64,000 bases of DNA from Homalodisca vitripennis (GCF_021130785.1 NW_025778907.1:43796-107795), one strand, 5' to 3'. Numbered from the stretch's first letter, positions 1-12,524 are shown. Notes: generated from the letters alone by a model not told the origin. Made by a program: numbers and translations.

Positions 1-440
1 ACCTGCCAATATGCGGTATCATGTACTGTGGATGTTTCAATTCCTAAAGTATAACATCAAACTACAAACACAGACCTGGAACACGAGAGCCCAGGTTATG
101 TATGGGGGAGCACGCTAAGCCTGACATACCACCTGCCAATATGCGGTATCATATACTGTGGGATGTTTCAATTCCTAAAGTATAACATCAAACTACAACC
201 ACAGACCTGTAACACGGGAGCCCAGGTTATGTATGGGGGAGCACGCTAAGCCTGACATACCACCTGCCAATATGCGGTATCATGTACTGTAGATGTTTCA
301 ATTCCTAATGTATAAACATCAAACTACAACCACAGACCTGTAACACGGGAGCCCAGGTTATGTATGGGGGAGCACGCTAAGTCTGACATACCACCTGCCA
401 ATATGCGGTATCAGGGATTGTGGATGTCCCAATTCCTGCA
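1..440. repeat. 131-bp tandem repeat, 3 full copies plus a partial
   Basis: The phrase ACCTGCCAATATGCGGTATC begins at 1, 131, 262 and 393, which gives a period of 130-131 bp. Units are nearly identical, differing by a few substitutions and single-base indels. The fourth unit decays after about 440. The array runs off the left window edge, so the total copy number is unknown. No coding potential is apparent. The unit is less AT-rich than the flanking DNA. Confidence 0.95.
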
Positions 441-1135
441 GAATAAAATCATACATTTAGTTGTGTCTGTTTGGCAACTCGACAAAGAATTTCTAAACAA
501 GTATTTATGTAGGATGGAAATATATTAAAACAGATGCTTTTAAATAAAATTTTAGACTGATTTACTAATGATAATATATACATTATTATAATATTAAAAG
601 TATATACCTCAAAATGTTATAATTTTAGAAATTATTTTTATCATTAGAAATATTATTATACAGGTGTATAATGTATCAAATAGTAAATGTATTTAACGAA
701 TTTAAAATTAAATATTAGTATATTTCTTAAATCAAATATGTACTAACACCAATAGCTAATACTGACAGTATTAAACTTTCTGTATAACTTGGACGTAAAT
801 ACCTATTTTAAGTTAGTGCAGACGGATTAGATTATTATAAAATATAGTTATTCATCTTGCAATTTGAGGAAGAGCACTCTTACTTAGTAAATTTACAAAT
901 AGTAGCTTAATAGCATTTGCAGGATTATATTAACTATGCTGCGTAAATGTTTTTTGAAATCGGAAGAATAAAAATATTAAAATGTTTTTAATACACGTAA
1001 AGATTTGTACAATATAGGTATTAGCAGAAGCTTAGGGAACGTTTTTATTATTCACTGTACTGTTATAAGGGTTCCTGGAGAAAGATAAAATTCCTAGAAA
1101 AGAGATAATCAACCCAATAAATAGTGAAGGAATGT
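441..1135. other. AT-rich DNA, nothing recognised
   Basis: Simple AT-rich sequence with no ORF of note, no obvious repeat and no recognisable element end. Confidence 0.6.
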
Positions 1136-1345
1136 ATAGGAGTTTCTTGTACTCGTGTTACAGAGACAAACAGGTCCCCGGGCGACAGCTGCAGACATAC
1201 ATCTCGGACTGTGATAGCTTGTGGTGATGTCTTCTCTTACTGCTGCACTGTTATATAGGAGTGTCTTGTGACTCCTGTTGCAGAGACAAACTGGTCCCTG
1301 ACCGACTGCTACAGACGTACATCGCGGACTGTGATAGCTTGTGTG
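1136..1345. repeat. diverged tandem duplication, about 119 bp per unit
   Basis: Two adjacent units start with ATAGGAGT at 1136 and 1255. Both continue through a run containing CAGAGACAAAC, GGTCCC and GGACTGTGATAGCTTGTG. They differ by scattered substitutions and small indels, so the duplication is old. A 64-codon ORF over the second unit (1268-1462) is not preserved in the first unit and I do not treat it as a gene. Confidence 0.85.
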
Positions 1346-3526
1346 GGGCGTATTTTATGGGTTTATGCTAGATGTCGTGAGATTGTGAATACTGTAACTG
1401 CAGTACTGTTTAAAACACTTAGACTTACCTTGGCACAAAGGCTGAGTTTGCACAAACGTTGATTAGTTCATTAGTTAGTATTACTCGTAAAAAATAAAAG
1501 TTTCAAGATTACGGCCATTCACAATCAGCAAAAAAGTTAGCTCATCTAATTTCCAATTACCCAAACCAATACATTTGTTACGTGAATTGATTATCTGTAA
1601 AAACGTGTTTTCTTATAGTCATTCCATAATCTCTTGAGTTTTTAAGATGGCGATCATTCACAGTTTGGAAAACGAATGTTGTGCATTAAAGTACAAAATA
1701 TACATGACGTGTGTGTTTTAAATAGCGGGCGTAGATATTTTTAACTAGCATACAACATTTTGGAAACAATTCTTATTACTCCGTGGATTCACAATAGCAG
1801 GTTCTTGTAGTTTTATTTTTAACGATTATATATAGAGAAATTAAGCTTGAGGTACACTCTCTGTGAGTTTAAACATACATATCGAGTACTAAACCTATTG
1901 GGAGATTGTCTTACTTAAGTAAGGGAAAACAAAGCTCAAGACATAGAAAGATCTCCCATAATTTTTTGTAACATATCATTGGAAACACATGGCAAATAAG
2001 AGTTATTTGAATATTTAAAGCATTTATTTTGAATATTTAAATAAAACTTCCAAATATATCAGTCCAAAAACATATTAATCACAACTAGGAACTAAAAAAC
2101 TAATTTAAATGTGAGAAATAACAGTTTTTAGAGAAAACGTTTAGTTGACGTATGGTGAGATCTTTGGAGTTATGAATTAAGACAAACTCATATTTCCACA
2201 GCTTTCACTGTATGTCACCAAAAACATGGATTTTCCTGAAAAATAACAATATAGCTGAGAATGTGCTAAAATAGCTAATTTATTGAAGATTGAATATAAG
2301 CACTCTTATGCCTTACTGCTTCTTACTGCTTGCTTCTCTAGCCAAAATTGAAAGGCGCACCAGATGTAGAGGTCTGAGTATAAAGTATAGAGTACCCTCT
2401 ACTCTACACAACTTGCACCATACTTATAAACTGATACTTAACGTAAGATTCAAGCATCATTTATCTCAATTTAAGAACTTCAGAAATTGTATTTTAAATA
2501 CATACAAATGTGTACGGTTCAAAAAATCATTTGATTCTTGTTTTATATAAGGTAGCTGATATTAATATTGTAGTCAAAATGATTAAATTGGTGTATCCCG
2601 TCCTTACTGCACTACATCAAAATTGTGGTACACATACCTTATGAATACATGAACATATTATTAAGTGATATATGTAGAAAAGATATAATACAAGTAAGTA
2701 TGCAAGTTGTAAATTCTGTATTAAAAACTTACTGTTAAGTAATGTATATATCTTGATAGATTTATATTAGAGCAATAAATATGGAAGTCGAATAAAATTA
2801 GGATAAGAATTCTCCAATCAAGAGCCTCGGGAGAAATTTCCTTATTGTTTCACTAAGTGCATCTTTTATTGTCCGACAGTTCTGGGAAATCTTACAGCTC
2901 ATTATTGGGTTTATTTAGGTAAAAGCTTTTCTATTTTCTTTTCATTATGCATTGTAAATAAATTAATGAATAGATGTTTTAAGGTTTCTTTCCTCAAACT
3001 TTGTATTGATCTTAATAATTTTGAAACAACGCAATAAACTATTCTGTATTATTTGTTCCCAAAATCGTTTTTAAATGCGCAATGTGTGAAATCTTAAAAA
3101 CGTTATCAAGTCGCTACATATATAACATTTTACTTTAAGATATCTATGTATCTGTGGTTTTTTTTTGTTTAGTGTATTTATAAAGATTTATACATTTACA
3201 TTCTTGAAACTCTTTTCTTATTGGAAATTATATATTAATTTAAACAAACTCTCCAATAATATAAAGTTTTTATTTTTTTTGAGGCCTTTCTTACTGAATG
3301 AGAACATCTTTGGACCCACACAACTGAATAAAAGTAATAATAACAAGAGTAACATAAACAATTTTATACTAAATAAAAACATATGCCATTAAAAATACAA
3401 AGAGATAATATTCTACAACAGCACAGTATGTTATGTGTATATATAAAAAAAATAAAGTTGATATTTAGTTAAATCAAATAAAGTAACGGTGAATTTTGAA
3501 AAGGCCCAGGTTCGTTGTTTACCAGA
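1346..3526. other. AT-rich DNA, nothing recognised
   Basis: Small ORFs at 2290-2550 and 3165-3392 have compositions expected from AT-rich noncoding DNA and no recognisable motif. No element termini or repeats shared with the rest of the window were seen. Confidence 0.5.
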
Positions 3527-3987
3527 TTATTTTGGTTCTTTTATAAAAATTGTTTCATATGCATCAAAGAATTTTTTATTTTGTACTTCTTTTAATAATT
3601 TTGCATTTGAAAAAGGGTATCCAGTTTGAAGTGCATGTTTTGCCATGGCTGATCTTTCTTCCTGTTGGTATTTTAAACATGCCCTATGTTCCTTAGCTCT
3701 CTGTTTTAACTTTTTTTTGTTGGCCAGTGTAATTTTAAATCACAATTGTTACAATTAATTTGATAAATTCCAGATTTTTCTTCTTCATTAATTTTATTTT
3801 TGGGATTTCCTAATATATTCTTTAATTGAATTTTGGAATTTGTACATACATTAATATTAGCATGTTTCTTAAAACTTTTAGTAATATCTGTAGATAGATT
3901 GTTGTAGGAAACAGATATCCATTTATAAAGTTGTTCTCGAATTTCTTTCAATAATTTTCTTTTTCTTGTTTATCATATTGTCAATCA
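3527..3987 (-). pseudogene. Penelope-like element GIY-YIG endonuclease relic
   Basis: On the minus strand the region encodes the C-terminal endonuclease of a Penelope-like retroelement. The signature runs from SGIYQINCNNCD (about 3780-3745) into a frameshifted continuation. In another frame from about 3715 to 3615 I read KQRAKEHR, then ERSAMAKHALQTGY, then a stop at 3527-3529. In this family GIY, the downstream Arg/Glu-His stretch and the Ser-Ala-x-Ala-x-His block form the nuclease fold that nicks target DNA. The YIG half is disrupted around 3715, where an A-rich run shifts the frame. Stops lie upstream near 3965-3975, and the reverse transcriptase part is absent, so this is a short dead 3' fragment. 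Assignment to Penelope rather than another GIY-YIG protein rests on the K-S-G-I-Y plus C-N-x-C-D context. Confidence 0.75.
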
Positions 3988-4892
3988 TGTTAGTTTTGTA
4001 ATTTAGTCAATAAATAATTAATATTTATACATTTGTTTAACATATAAGTTTATGTATGTGTCAAATAAAACAAACACACACAACCATGACTATAGGTAAA
4101 CCGCTAATAAAAAAAACCTTGGTTGATTTGAGTTCACGCAGGGTGGGGTAAATATCCCTCCACCGCCCCTCCGAGCTCCCCACCACTGCTCGGCGCTCAC
4201 TCTATTTCAATCTAATAAAGTCAGCTGACTAATTCGGCTCAGTCGGTATCGTTCACTGCTGCGATCCGTTCAGTTGAACCGGTTAGTACAGAGTTACTAA
4301 GCCTTCCCGCTAGAGCGAGTTTTACCGGTCATCGTGTTGACTGAACAAAATGAACGACTGGATGTAATGACCAAGTGAACGAAAGGATCTGATTGCAAAA
4401 ATGTGTTCGGATAGAGGAAGAAACAACATATTTTACAGTGAATGGATAGATATATAACAATAAATGTACTGTTTCAGGAATCTAGTAAATGTAAATATAT
4501 ATTATTAATAGAAATGATTAACAAAAATTAACTGTATGTTACTATATGCATTACTAAATATTTTAAACGTTAATAATTAAGAACAATGGACTTGGTTGAT
4601 TAATATGCCTTTGATTTATCATAAGATTATTTCACTACAAATGTTTCAATAAATTACTAAACATCAAACAGACACATTGCATTGTTTTAAAATAATTTAT
4701 TTTTATAAATAACAACACATTTTAAACATTTAATCGATTAAGTTACCACCACTTTTCATAATACCCAGGCTGAGTCATTAAAATAATATTACGCACACTA
4801 CTACACAGAACGCCTCCTCTCAGATCGACCCTGCACATCGCACCTATATCGACCATGTGTTACCACACGATAACCTTTTAAATGCTAATTTG

Positions 4893-5965
4893 TAATCAAT
4901 TTTTAACAGCACTAATGTTAATGTTTTTACATTACAACTTCAGAATATTATTACAATTTCATTAGCCAATCGAATAAATTTTAAACGAGGTCAAAAAAAG
5001 CTAAAACCATGTATTACTTCAGATTTAGTCCATGCTATAAGACAAAGAGATAAATTACGTAAATTAGTGAAAAAGCAACCATTTAATGTGAAGCTTAAAA
5101 CCCGCTATGTTAATTGCAGGAACATTTTAAGCAAAAATTTAAAGCAACTAAAAAATATAATTTTTGTGATAAATTCGACCAAGCTAATGAGGATTTAAAT
5201 ATGTTTTAAGGGGTTTTAATTAAATTGACTGGTAGAGGGGTTAACAAAGTTTCTTCCCTAAATAAATATTTGCCAAATACCAAATTATTCAATGACAAAA
5301 TTAAGCTTGAAGTAGCTAACAAATTTAATAAATTCTTTACTAGTGTGGGTCAGAACTTGGCGAACTCTAGTGGCTCAAATATAACAATTTTTTTCGAAGA
5401 TCTTATAGGCTTCATTCGACCTTTAACTTACGCACTGTTACAAGAGGTTATACGTTACGTATCCAGTTTGAGAGGAAAATTTCGCTCTTGGGCACGATTC
5501 AATACCTGCAAGTATATTTAAAAAAATCACATCATAATGTGGATGTGTCAAAACACATTCATTTTTTTACAAATAAAATCCGCAAGTACATTTTTGCCTT
5601 CAGACAATTACGAGAAGTACTCACAGATAAGGAGATTAAAGTGGTCTATTTTGCTTTCGTTCAATCCCAACTTTTATTTGGTATTATAGTCCATGGTGCT
5701 GCTTTCAAAACTTGAGCCATTAATTTTTTAATAAAAAATAATACTAAAAATAATGTTCTTTAAGAGTACAACATATTCCTTAGAATTAATTTTCTTCGAG
5801 GAAGAACTAATGACTATAAGAAATGTGTTAATCAAAACCATTCTTACTTACTTATACATTAATTTTCATACCCTTTTAGCGTTGAGAACTTATACTCATA
5901 ACACACGGTACTCGCAACAAGTCGTCATTACAATTTCTATACTAAAAAAAAAACATTCAGCGTAA
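4893..5965 (+). pseudogene. LINE polyprotein relic, RT catalytic core deleted
   Basis: From 4893 the frame encodes an endonuclease C-terminal segment (KPCITSDLVHAIRQRDKL near 5004-5060), as in LINE apurinic-like endonucleases. After a break, 5225-5520 encodes the linker (VANKFNKFFTSVGQNLANS) and the first RT motif, with a frameshift at the PGHDSIP position near 5490. The protein then jumps straight to the post-RT region (HIHFF, KIRKYIFAFRQLREVL, 5545-5640). The palm motifs, including FADD, are therefore missing in an internal deletion. The C-terminus resumes at 5753-5965 with THNTRYS. Compared with the 38-kb copy, roughly 900 bp of RT core is lost at about 5520-5540. Confidence 0.75.
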
Positions 5966-6705
5966 CAAATTTTTATTATTTTTATTTTTATTATTTTTAT
6001 TTCTCAAGTTTTGTACCGTAACGTGTGTTGAGTTACAACTTCGCTTTTGTGTTGCAATTACCTAATCTTTACTGGTTTAAAAACGCGTGAAGTATGGGTT
6101 ACTATCGTTAGATGGCGAAGAAGTATATAGACTTACAGGCCCTTGTTATCGCTGAACTTCTAACCCTTCCTCGCTATTTATTGTTATTCGGTCTGTCCTT
6201 CACTATAATTACCATAACTAATACTTCATACGACAGTGCAGCAAAACTAGATTTATACTCGGTTACGTATCATTATCAATGTGACTCATCAATTGCCTGC
6301 GTGGTCACTGTTGTCATTGCCATCCAGCCGGATTAAAAATAAATTCTAAAACCATTAATAATATCAAAAATTACTAAACTACTATTTTTTACTTATAAAA
6401 TCATTTGTTCTATTATTAGTTTTGAGTTCCAATATTCACGACCAGAGCCTACGCATAGGTCCTAGGCCCATGTAGGCTCATCCCGGTTATACTACTCTTC
6501 TTATTTCAAATTTTAATTGAATTAAATAGAACTAATGCAAGGTTTATTATAATAAGAAATAATTAACTACGTATAAGTACCGTATTGTTACACTCTGATA
6601 CATGATTTCAGACATTGTATATATTTGCTTACGTTTGTTTTCAAAACGTGTATATTGTACTATTTTTAAGAAAATAAACCATTTTCATTTCATTTTCCAT
6701 TTTGA
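4893..6705 (+). mobile_element. internally deleted CR1/L2-like non-LTR retrotransposon
   Basis: This relic belongs to the same or a sister family as the element at 38.06-40.27 kb. Shared parts are the endonuclease-RT linker, the start of the RT (LRG, PGHD-type motif), the C-terminal KxRKYIFA block, a NTRYS block, and a 3' UTR stretch (6440-6480, GAGCCTACGC and CCCATGTAGGCTCAT) that parallels 40015-40055. The 3' end near 6680-6705 is a short ATTTTC/ATTTC-rich tail. It is nested within the inverted ends at 4089 and 7005. Confidence 0.7.
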
Positions 6706-7005
6706 TTTGGAAAAAAGTATCAAATTTATTCAGTTGTCAGGCCAAATTGAACAAAACTTTCAAAGTGAACGGGTCTTTTGAAACACTCCGATCCGGATCA
6801 CTCGTTCACCTGGGGTTCGAATTGAACGGGCCAAGTAAGTAACTGCAGTATAAACAATATGGCGCGAGCAAGACAAGATTTAAACAGCTGACAAGAAGAT
6901 GCTCCGCCCACTCCCCTCCCCCGCCGGAGCGGGGCCCCTCCTGCGCTGTGCTGCTCAAATATTTGCTTCTGCGCAGGTTTCTTTATTAGCGGTTCACCTA
7001 TAGTG

Positions 7006-7462
7006 TGCTATTTACTCTTATTTTGTATTTAATTAAGTTGATTTGTATCAAGCATGTATTTATTTTGGAACCGCAAATGATAAATAAACGTAAACCTTTG
7101 TAAGATTAATGGAAATCTATCTGTCTGGACTCCGACTGTTTACATTTATACTATTATATGTTTAATTAAATATTTTAGTACTTAAACAGACAGGTATTAC
7201 AATGATAAACTTATCCAAACAAAAAGAGGTTGCTTTCAACTTTGGTAAAGAATATGTACATTGAACTTGCGAGTATTAAAACTGCTCGTATCCAATTTAG
7301 CTGTGTTTTACTTTCTGCTTTGTGCTGTGTCTGAATCCTGAAACTGTCACAGAGTTAATTTTAGGAAGATGGTGTCCATGCCCATCTGAGTAAATAAAAA
7401 TTTCCAGGAGTCAAAAAAGCCTAATACACTGCGACCTGAGATCGTTTGTGTTCCCTGAACTA
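7006..7462. other. AT-rich DNA, nothing recognised
   Basis: No ORF or repeat that I can tie to a family, between the inverted end at 7005 and the RNase H relic. Confidence 0.5.
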
Positions 7463-7741
7463 TTAGTTATCATCAACCAGCAAACTATAACAGAACTCTG
7501 CTACATTTCTGGAGACCACCTCTCTCACATCACCGTGCTCAAGAAAATCCTTCTCTATTCACTTGAGTTGACGTTTTTGGATGGCTGGACAGTTCAGTCA
7601 GAAATGGTCTGCTGACTCATCCTCATTGCAGAATGAGGACTGACTTACTTCCGAGTCACACAGTCCTAGTCTCCTAAGCTGTTCCCGAGAGTTCAAAGGC
7701 CTGTTAACATTCTCGTCAGAAGTGTTAGGTTTTCGTTTGGT
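7463..7741 (-). pseudogene. RNase H C-terminal relic of a Jockey/R1/I-type non-LTR retrotransposon
   Basis: Read on the minus strand, one frame from 7741 to the stop at 7463-7465 gives RPLNSREQLRRLGLCDS, then SFCNEDESADHF, then LNCPAIQKR. It continues as DFLEHGDVREVV. This matches the pattern in arthropod non-LTR RNase H tails: PLN..L.RLGL, then C..C..EDE.A.H.L..CP. The first cysteine of the usual CxxC pair is replaced (SQSSFC). Two in-frame stops interrupt the frame, one in the DHF/LNCP segment and one after QKRQLK, but there is no frameshift. No RT part lies next to it, so it is an isolated 3' fragment. Confidence 0.65.
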
Positions 7742-9804
7742 AGTAAAATCCATTTTATCAATTCATATTACGGTAAATGTGATTATTTTAATGTAATACT
7801 TTATTTTCCTCATGTTTCTATTAAACGATTGTTAAATTTATTACCATTCATAATGAATTTTAATAATATAATTCTATGAATATTTTGGGATTTAAATGTG
7901 ATTCTGCCAGTCAGTCAGACTTGCACTGAAATTTGTTTTTTACGAATTGAATTGGAATTTTACGTCTTCGGTTTTACAACGTAATCATAATTCCATTAAA
8001 TAATTTTAAAGCTAAGTCAGGAGGGATAAAGAACAGTAAACTTTCAAATAATAGACAAATTTGTAAAATATTTCTTATATTTGGAAATAAATAATTTTTT
8101 CTAACCTACATTTGAACATCGTGGTTGGTCGATACACCTGGTCACCGCGGAGACCAGGGTTCTGGCTGTGGTAGCTCCACCACTGACGAATAAACCATTT
8201 GTTGGTTTGTGTGAGATAAATGTTGCAGAACCACAAAGCTCGTAATGTGAACCATGGTTCTCGCATTCCCTCAATTGATTTTATCATCTTTTCTAGTCAG
8301 CGATAAACTGGTGAATAAGTCCTATCCAGAAACGAAAGGTTATAAAATGATTTTGGAGTTAAGGTGGAGTATCCTTAAAGATACAGCCTTTCCTATATGA
8401 TTAGAATAAATATCTTACAGACAAAAACACATTAAATACAAACAATTATTTACTACGTTTTGGTATTAATATGGGTTTCAAAGGAACTGTTATATGAATA
8501 CTTAGGTTCAATAGAAAGTTTTGGCAAGCATAATATTTGGAGTATTTTTATTGAGTAAAAGTCAAGATCACTTTTTCGGCCAGGAGAGTGGCTTAGATAA
8601 GTTTTGGGCTAAATCAGTTTTCGAAAACCTGTGCAGGGGATCTTATAGACGATATTGGCATGAACAGTCTATGCGACTAGTTGGTCGGAATAAGTTAATG
8701 CATGATTTTGGAGAAGATTTAGGTGTCTTCAGGCATGTATAAATTATAAATTTTAACAATGTCTGCAATGATATTATATCAATAAAATAGGTTATCAAGC
8801 AAGTCAACGTTGGAGAGCCAAGAGTTCAAAGATTACATGATGCCAGAAGGTCTCATAAAACAAACATCTATACAGAATTAATGCAATCATTCCAGCTCAA
8901 GAGACGAGGAAATTCTACACCATACATCCCGAAGCTTCTAGAGATCGGAAATTAAATCGACCAGGATCTTGGAAGAATTGAACCTTCTGAAGAACAGGAA
9001 CTTTCAGATATATTTCCCTTCTAAATACCAGTGGCTTTCAGAGCCCTTGCGTTCCTAATCACCAAGAAATTTTGCGCCATGAACTTTTTATATTAATGAA
9101 ATAAATCGAAAGGTAGCTAAGGTGGGAAAAGTTCATTCAATGTGAATGTTGAGTTTAGCTCCAGATTCCAGGAGTCAAGTCTGATTGTTCACATTCCACT
9201 TAAACCTTGTTCTGCATTTACTGTTATTATGGTAAGACCTGCATGCATCTAGAACAAAAACTGTATTGACAGTATTAAAATTAAAAACATATATACGTAT
9301 AATAAAAATGTATTTGAATACGTAATTTTGAATTGATGTCAATTTAATAAATATTTTATCCTTATAAATTATTCTTCGACAAAATAAATCGATGAATTCT
9401 GTGTAGGTGTGGTGTTCATACTTACTTCTTGTTGACTAATATTTATACTAAACTTACGTACCGGTATTACATTATGTACATGGTACTGTAAAATGGTACA
9501 AACAATACCATTGGAGAGGTAAACTCCCGCAAACAACCACAATTGAGTTTATCCGACTAAGCGAAAGGTCGCATGTTTTCTTTTGTGACGACTTTTAGTT
9601 TAGTGAAACGTTTGTTAACGTTTTTGTCCTCAAACAGATTGTTTATGTAAGTTCTCTTTGCTTTAGAAATGTATGAAATACGAGGATAATGTATCATTTG
9701 TATTACAACACATGGTACTGTTATAATACTGTACTATTTAAGTTAATCCGTGCTCATTATTATATTCACATGGCATTCAATCATGAAGTACCATATGATA
9801 TATA

Positions 9805-9806
<2 letters not shown>
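7742..9806. other. no recognised gene; contains a small GC-richer palindromic patch
   Basis: Around 8130-8165 there is an imperfect palindrome (CCTGGTC, CCGCGG, GACCAGG) inside a short GC-richer patch that spans 8110-8280. An ORF opening at a TTG (8521-8742) has a more protein-like composition than its surroundings (FGQESGLDKFW, FENLCRGSYRRYWHEQ). I do not recognise it and see no splice or homology support. The 8800-9060 stretch is also less AT-rich but shows no frame. Confidence 0.4.
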
Positions 9807-9861
<55 letters not shown>

Positions 9862-9863
9862 TA
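9807..9863. repeat. (AT)n microsatellite
   Basis: About 57 bp of AT dinucleotide repeats with one C interruption near the right end. Adjacent small ORFs are by-products of the repeat. Confidence 0.97.
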
Positions 9864-12133
9864 ACTAAAAAATATAATATACCTACAAAAATATTATACG
9901 TTTTAGTTTCTATAATAGAACATTTTCAAAATACTTACATTCAAATTCTCGACTTTATCAAGTGTTAATTAAATGCTTATTGAAATGCATTTTTGTAAAG
10001 TTAGAGGCTACTGGAAGTTACAAATATTATTCCTGGAGAAAATAGATGTAGATGAGGCTGTATGGAGTTTGTGCTCCAGACCGTGATGTGACATAAATGA
10101 AAATGCGTGTTTGAACTGTAAGTGATGGTTTTACTACTTTTATTCCTGCACATTTTCAATAAAATTTCAGTTATATGGTGTCCATTAAAGTTTATAAAGG
10201 GGACTAAAGATTACGAATAGACTATTTGGTAAGATTACGGTAAACTAAAAAGATGTTACAGCCTGAGACTTTATGTCAAGAAGAAGGTTATTATATGTAC
10301 TTGTAGAACTAATTAACTTTATTTAGTAAAAATTTTCAAGATGGGTACTTATTATATTTCTGCAAAACAAACGTTAAATGCTACTCTCTAGATAGATAGA
10401 GCTAAGAGATGACTGCCTTAGGGAAATTTCAAAACAACATCGTTCTTGAAAATTTCCCGGAAATAAATATTTAAGGGATTTAATATTTTTTGTCTACAAA
10501 CATTATATGAAAAAAATCTACTTATTTAAACTCCTTGATCAATTACAACAACTGTGGCTTACAAGTTATCTCATGTAAATCATTAAGAGGTGGACTATAA
10601 TGTAAAGTTTTAAATTCCACCAAAGTGAATGTAAAGTATCTCTACCATATTTTCTGATCCCTTTTAAACTTTTAACTATTATATACTTAAAACTATGACT
10701 AGCAATGCAGCAATCAATAGTGATTTAACTAAAAATTTTACTGCCTTTTATATTAATCTTCAAATAATGCAATCGATAATTTCATAACGTACGCCATTCA
10801 ACTGAACATTAGTACAAAAACTTTTTTTAAATTGTAATTCTTTTTTAAAAGTAATATGTTTTAGATTCCCTATTATAATTAATTGCTTATGTATTTTAAA
10901 TAACTGCAATCTTGTAAGTTTTCTAGAAAGAACTTCACTTACAGTCCTATGAAACATTAAAGGTAATCAATATGCAATAAGTTTACACATATGAACTAAC
11001 CTTCATTGAATATTCAATTTTATACTTCCAGATAACCACAAAAGACGTAATAAATCCATCCAACTGTATCGAAAGGTATATTTTATTGGAAAAATTCCAA
11101 AACTCTTGTAAGTGGTAATTCGATGCTCTTTCAATCAATGAATCTTAAAATGAAATGTAAAAAAACACAATTCTATTTCCCAAATCCCACCATTATATTC
11201 AAAACTACTCACAAAAAATAGCATTCTATTGAAGAGAGCACAACAATTATTATTTCATATTAAATAAATAAACACTTAGAAGGATTAGAAATATTTATTT
11301 TCCATACAAATAAACAAAGATGACTATAAAATCTCCAAGAATAGTTCGTCTGCCGTCCTTTTTCACACGCGCGAGTATGTAAAACTAAGAAGAGGTAGTT
11401 TTAGGAACTTTTATATTAATTAATTCCTAATTTGTATTCTGTTTCATTATTTTATTTTATGTTCTTTGCAGTGAAAAACAACTATGAAGTATAAATAATA
11501 CTTAGTTTTATATAAATATTTAAATAATCATACGCTAAGTAAACAGCATAAAAATTTAGAGGACATAATGAACCTTGTTATAGTTTCCAGTTATTGCAAA
11601 TACGTTGGGTCCTAACTGCGACCCAAAGATACGAGATTTCTAATTGTTACTGTTATCAGGTTTTCCCCGTTATCAATATATTAGGACCAAATTTGTAACC
11701 CTTGAGGATAACTAATGTCATAATTCACTTCTGTACAACTGACAAGCATAATGTAGTAGTTAGCTGCAGTATTCGTTTGGTTGCAGTTTTGCTTTACTGG
11801 GGTTATGGCTACTAATAAAATGTAACCAAGTAAAATCTTTGAACAGCCGCCATTTTGTACTGGATCAATCTTTTTGAGTGCGGTTTGAGGCATTAAACTC
11901 TGCTAGATAAGCCCTTTAAAATGATGTCCATATTGACCTATGCTCCTATTTAAGATTTCCTTCTGACTCCTTGCGGGACGTCCCCATGATATTACAGAAA
12001 ACTGATAGTTCCCTCAAAAAGTAGATTTTTAGGTGTAGTATTGATGTACCAAATCTTGTTTATTTATCTGTTATCGTTCAGAAAATATTATACCAGTGCA
12101 GGACTTTATGTACACCCTGTATATTAAACGCGT
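9864..12133. other. AT-rich DNA, nothing recognised
   Basis: No element termini or coding motifs were recognised. Minus-strand ORFs at 10760-10957 and 11681-11893 lack any family signature. The phrase TACACCCTGTATA at about 12112 resembles ends of small DNA transposons common in insects, but I could not find a partner end. Confidence 0.45.
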
Positions 12134-12343
12134 GGATTATCCATCTGGAGTCGTCGTAGTTTAAAATTTTATGAACTCAGCACAATACACAACTATAAAT
12201 TAGTAATAACTAGAAATAAAACAAATGATATTTCTATCACACACACATCTTAATATGATATCTTTTTTATATCATATCTTTGTGATTTGTGTATAACATC
12301 ACGGCCGGCAGAAGACGACTTTTCGACTCCAGATGGATAATCC
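12134..12343. mobile_element. MITE-like element with perfect 20-bp terminal inverted repeats
   Basis: The left arm at 12134-12153 starts GGATTATCCATCTGG, and 12324-12343 is its exact reverse complement over 20 bp. A few bases further in, GTCGT and ACGAC extend the pairing imperfectly. The 170-bp interior is AT-rich and has its own small hairpin potential (GATATC/ATATCATATC near 12250-12285). There is no ORF. I could not identify a target-site duplication, so the superfamily is open. Confidence 0.7.
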
Positions 12344-12524
12344 TAGCTTTATCCGACACAAGAAGATGACTTATTAAAAGTTGGTAGTGTTGTGACTACA
12401 GTTTTTACCGTTTGAAGGTACTTTGTAACTGTTATTAGTTAATCCACAGTTCAGGGCTATGTATTATAATGGATAATAGTTTAAAATATTTTGCTTATAC
12501 GCTTATCTTGAAAGGATAAAAGCC

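Larger units (their letters stand above)
4089..7005. mobile_element. candidate 2.9-kb DNA element with matching inverted ends, invaded by a LINE
   Basis: The left end at 4089 reads ACTATAGGTAAACCGC then TAATAAA. The reverse complement of the right end (7004 inward) reads ACTATAGGTGAACCGC then TAATAAA, one mismatch over about 23 bp. Both ends continue into GC-rich subterminal DNA with C-runs (about 4145-4190 and 6895-6945) and GATCCG/GTTCA-type motifs (about 4245-4275 and 6765-6830). This is unlike the AT-rich surroundings. The interior is mostly a decayed non-LTR element, and no transposase is visible, so the host element would be non-autonomous or gutted. I see no clear target-site duplication, and superfamily assignment is left open. 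Confidence 0.55.

Noticed and set aside
1..440. CRISPR-like array
   Set aside because: The 131-bp units are contiguous tandem repeats with no variable spacers, in a eukaryotic context.
4140..4330. CpG-like promoter of a host gene
   Set aside because: The GC-rich stretch is mirrored at 6895-6945 next to a matching inverted terminus, so a transposon subterminal region explains it better. No downstream gene is present.
8110..8290. Possible tRNA-derived SINE
   Set aside because: I looked for box A and box B in both orientations. The palindromic GC patch does not fit either box and no second copy is present.
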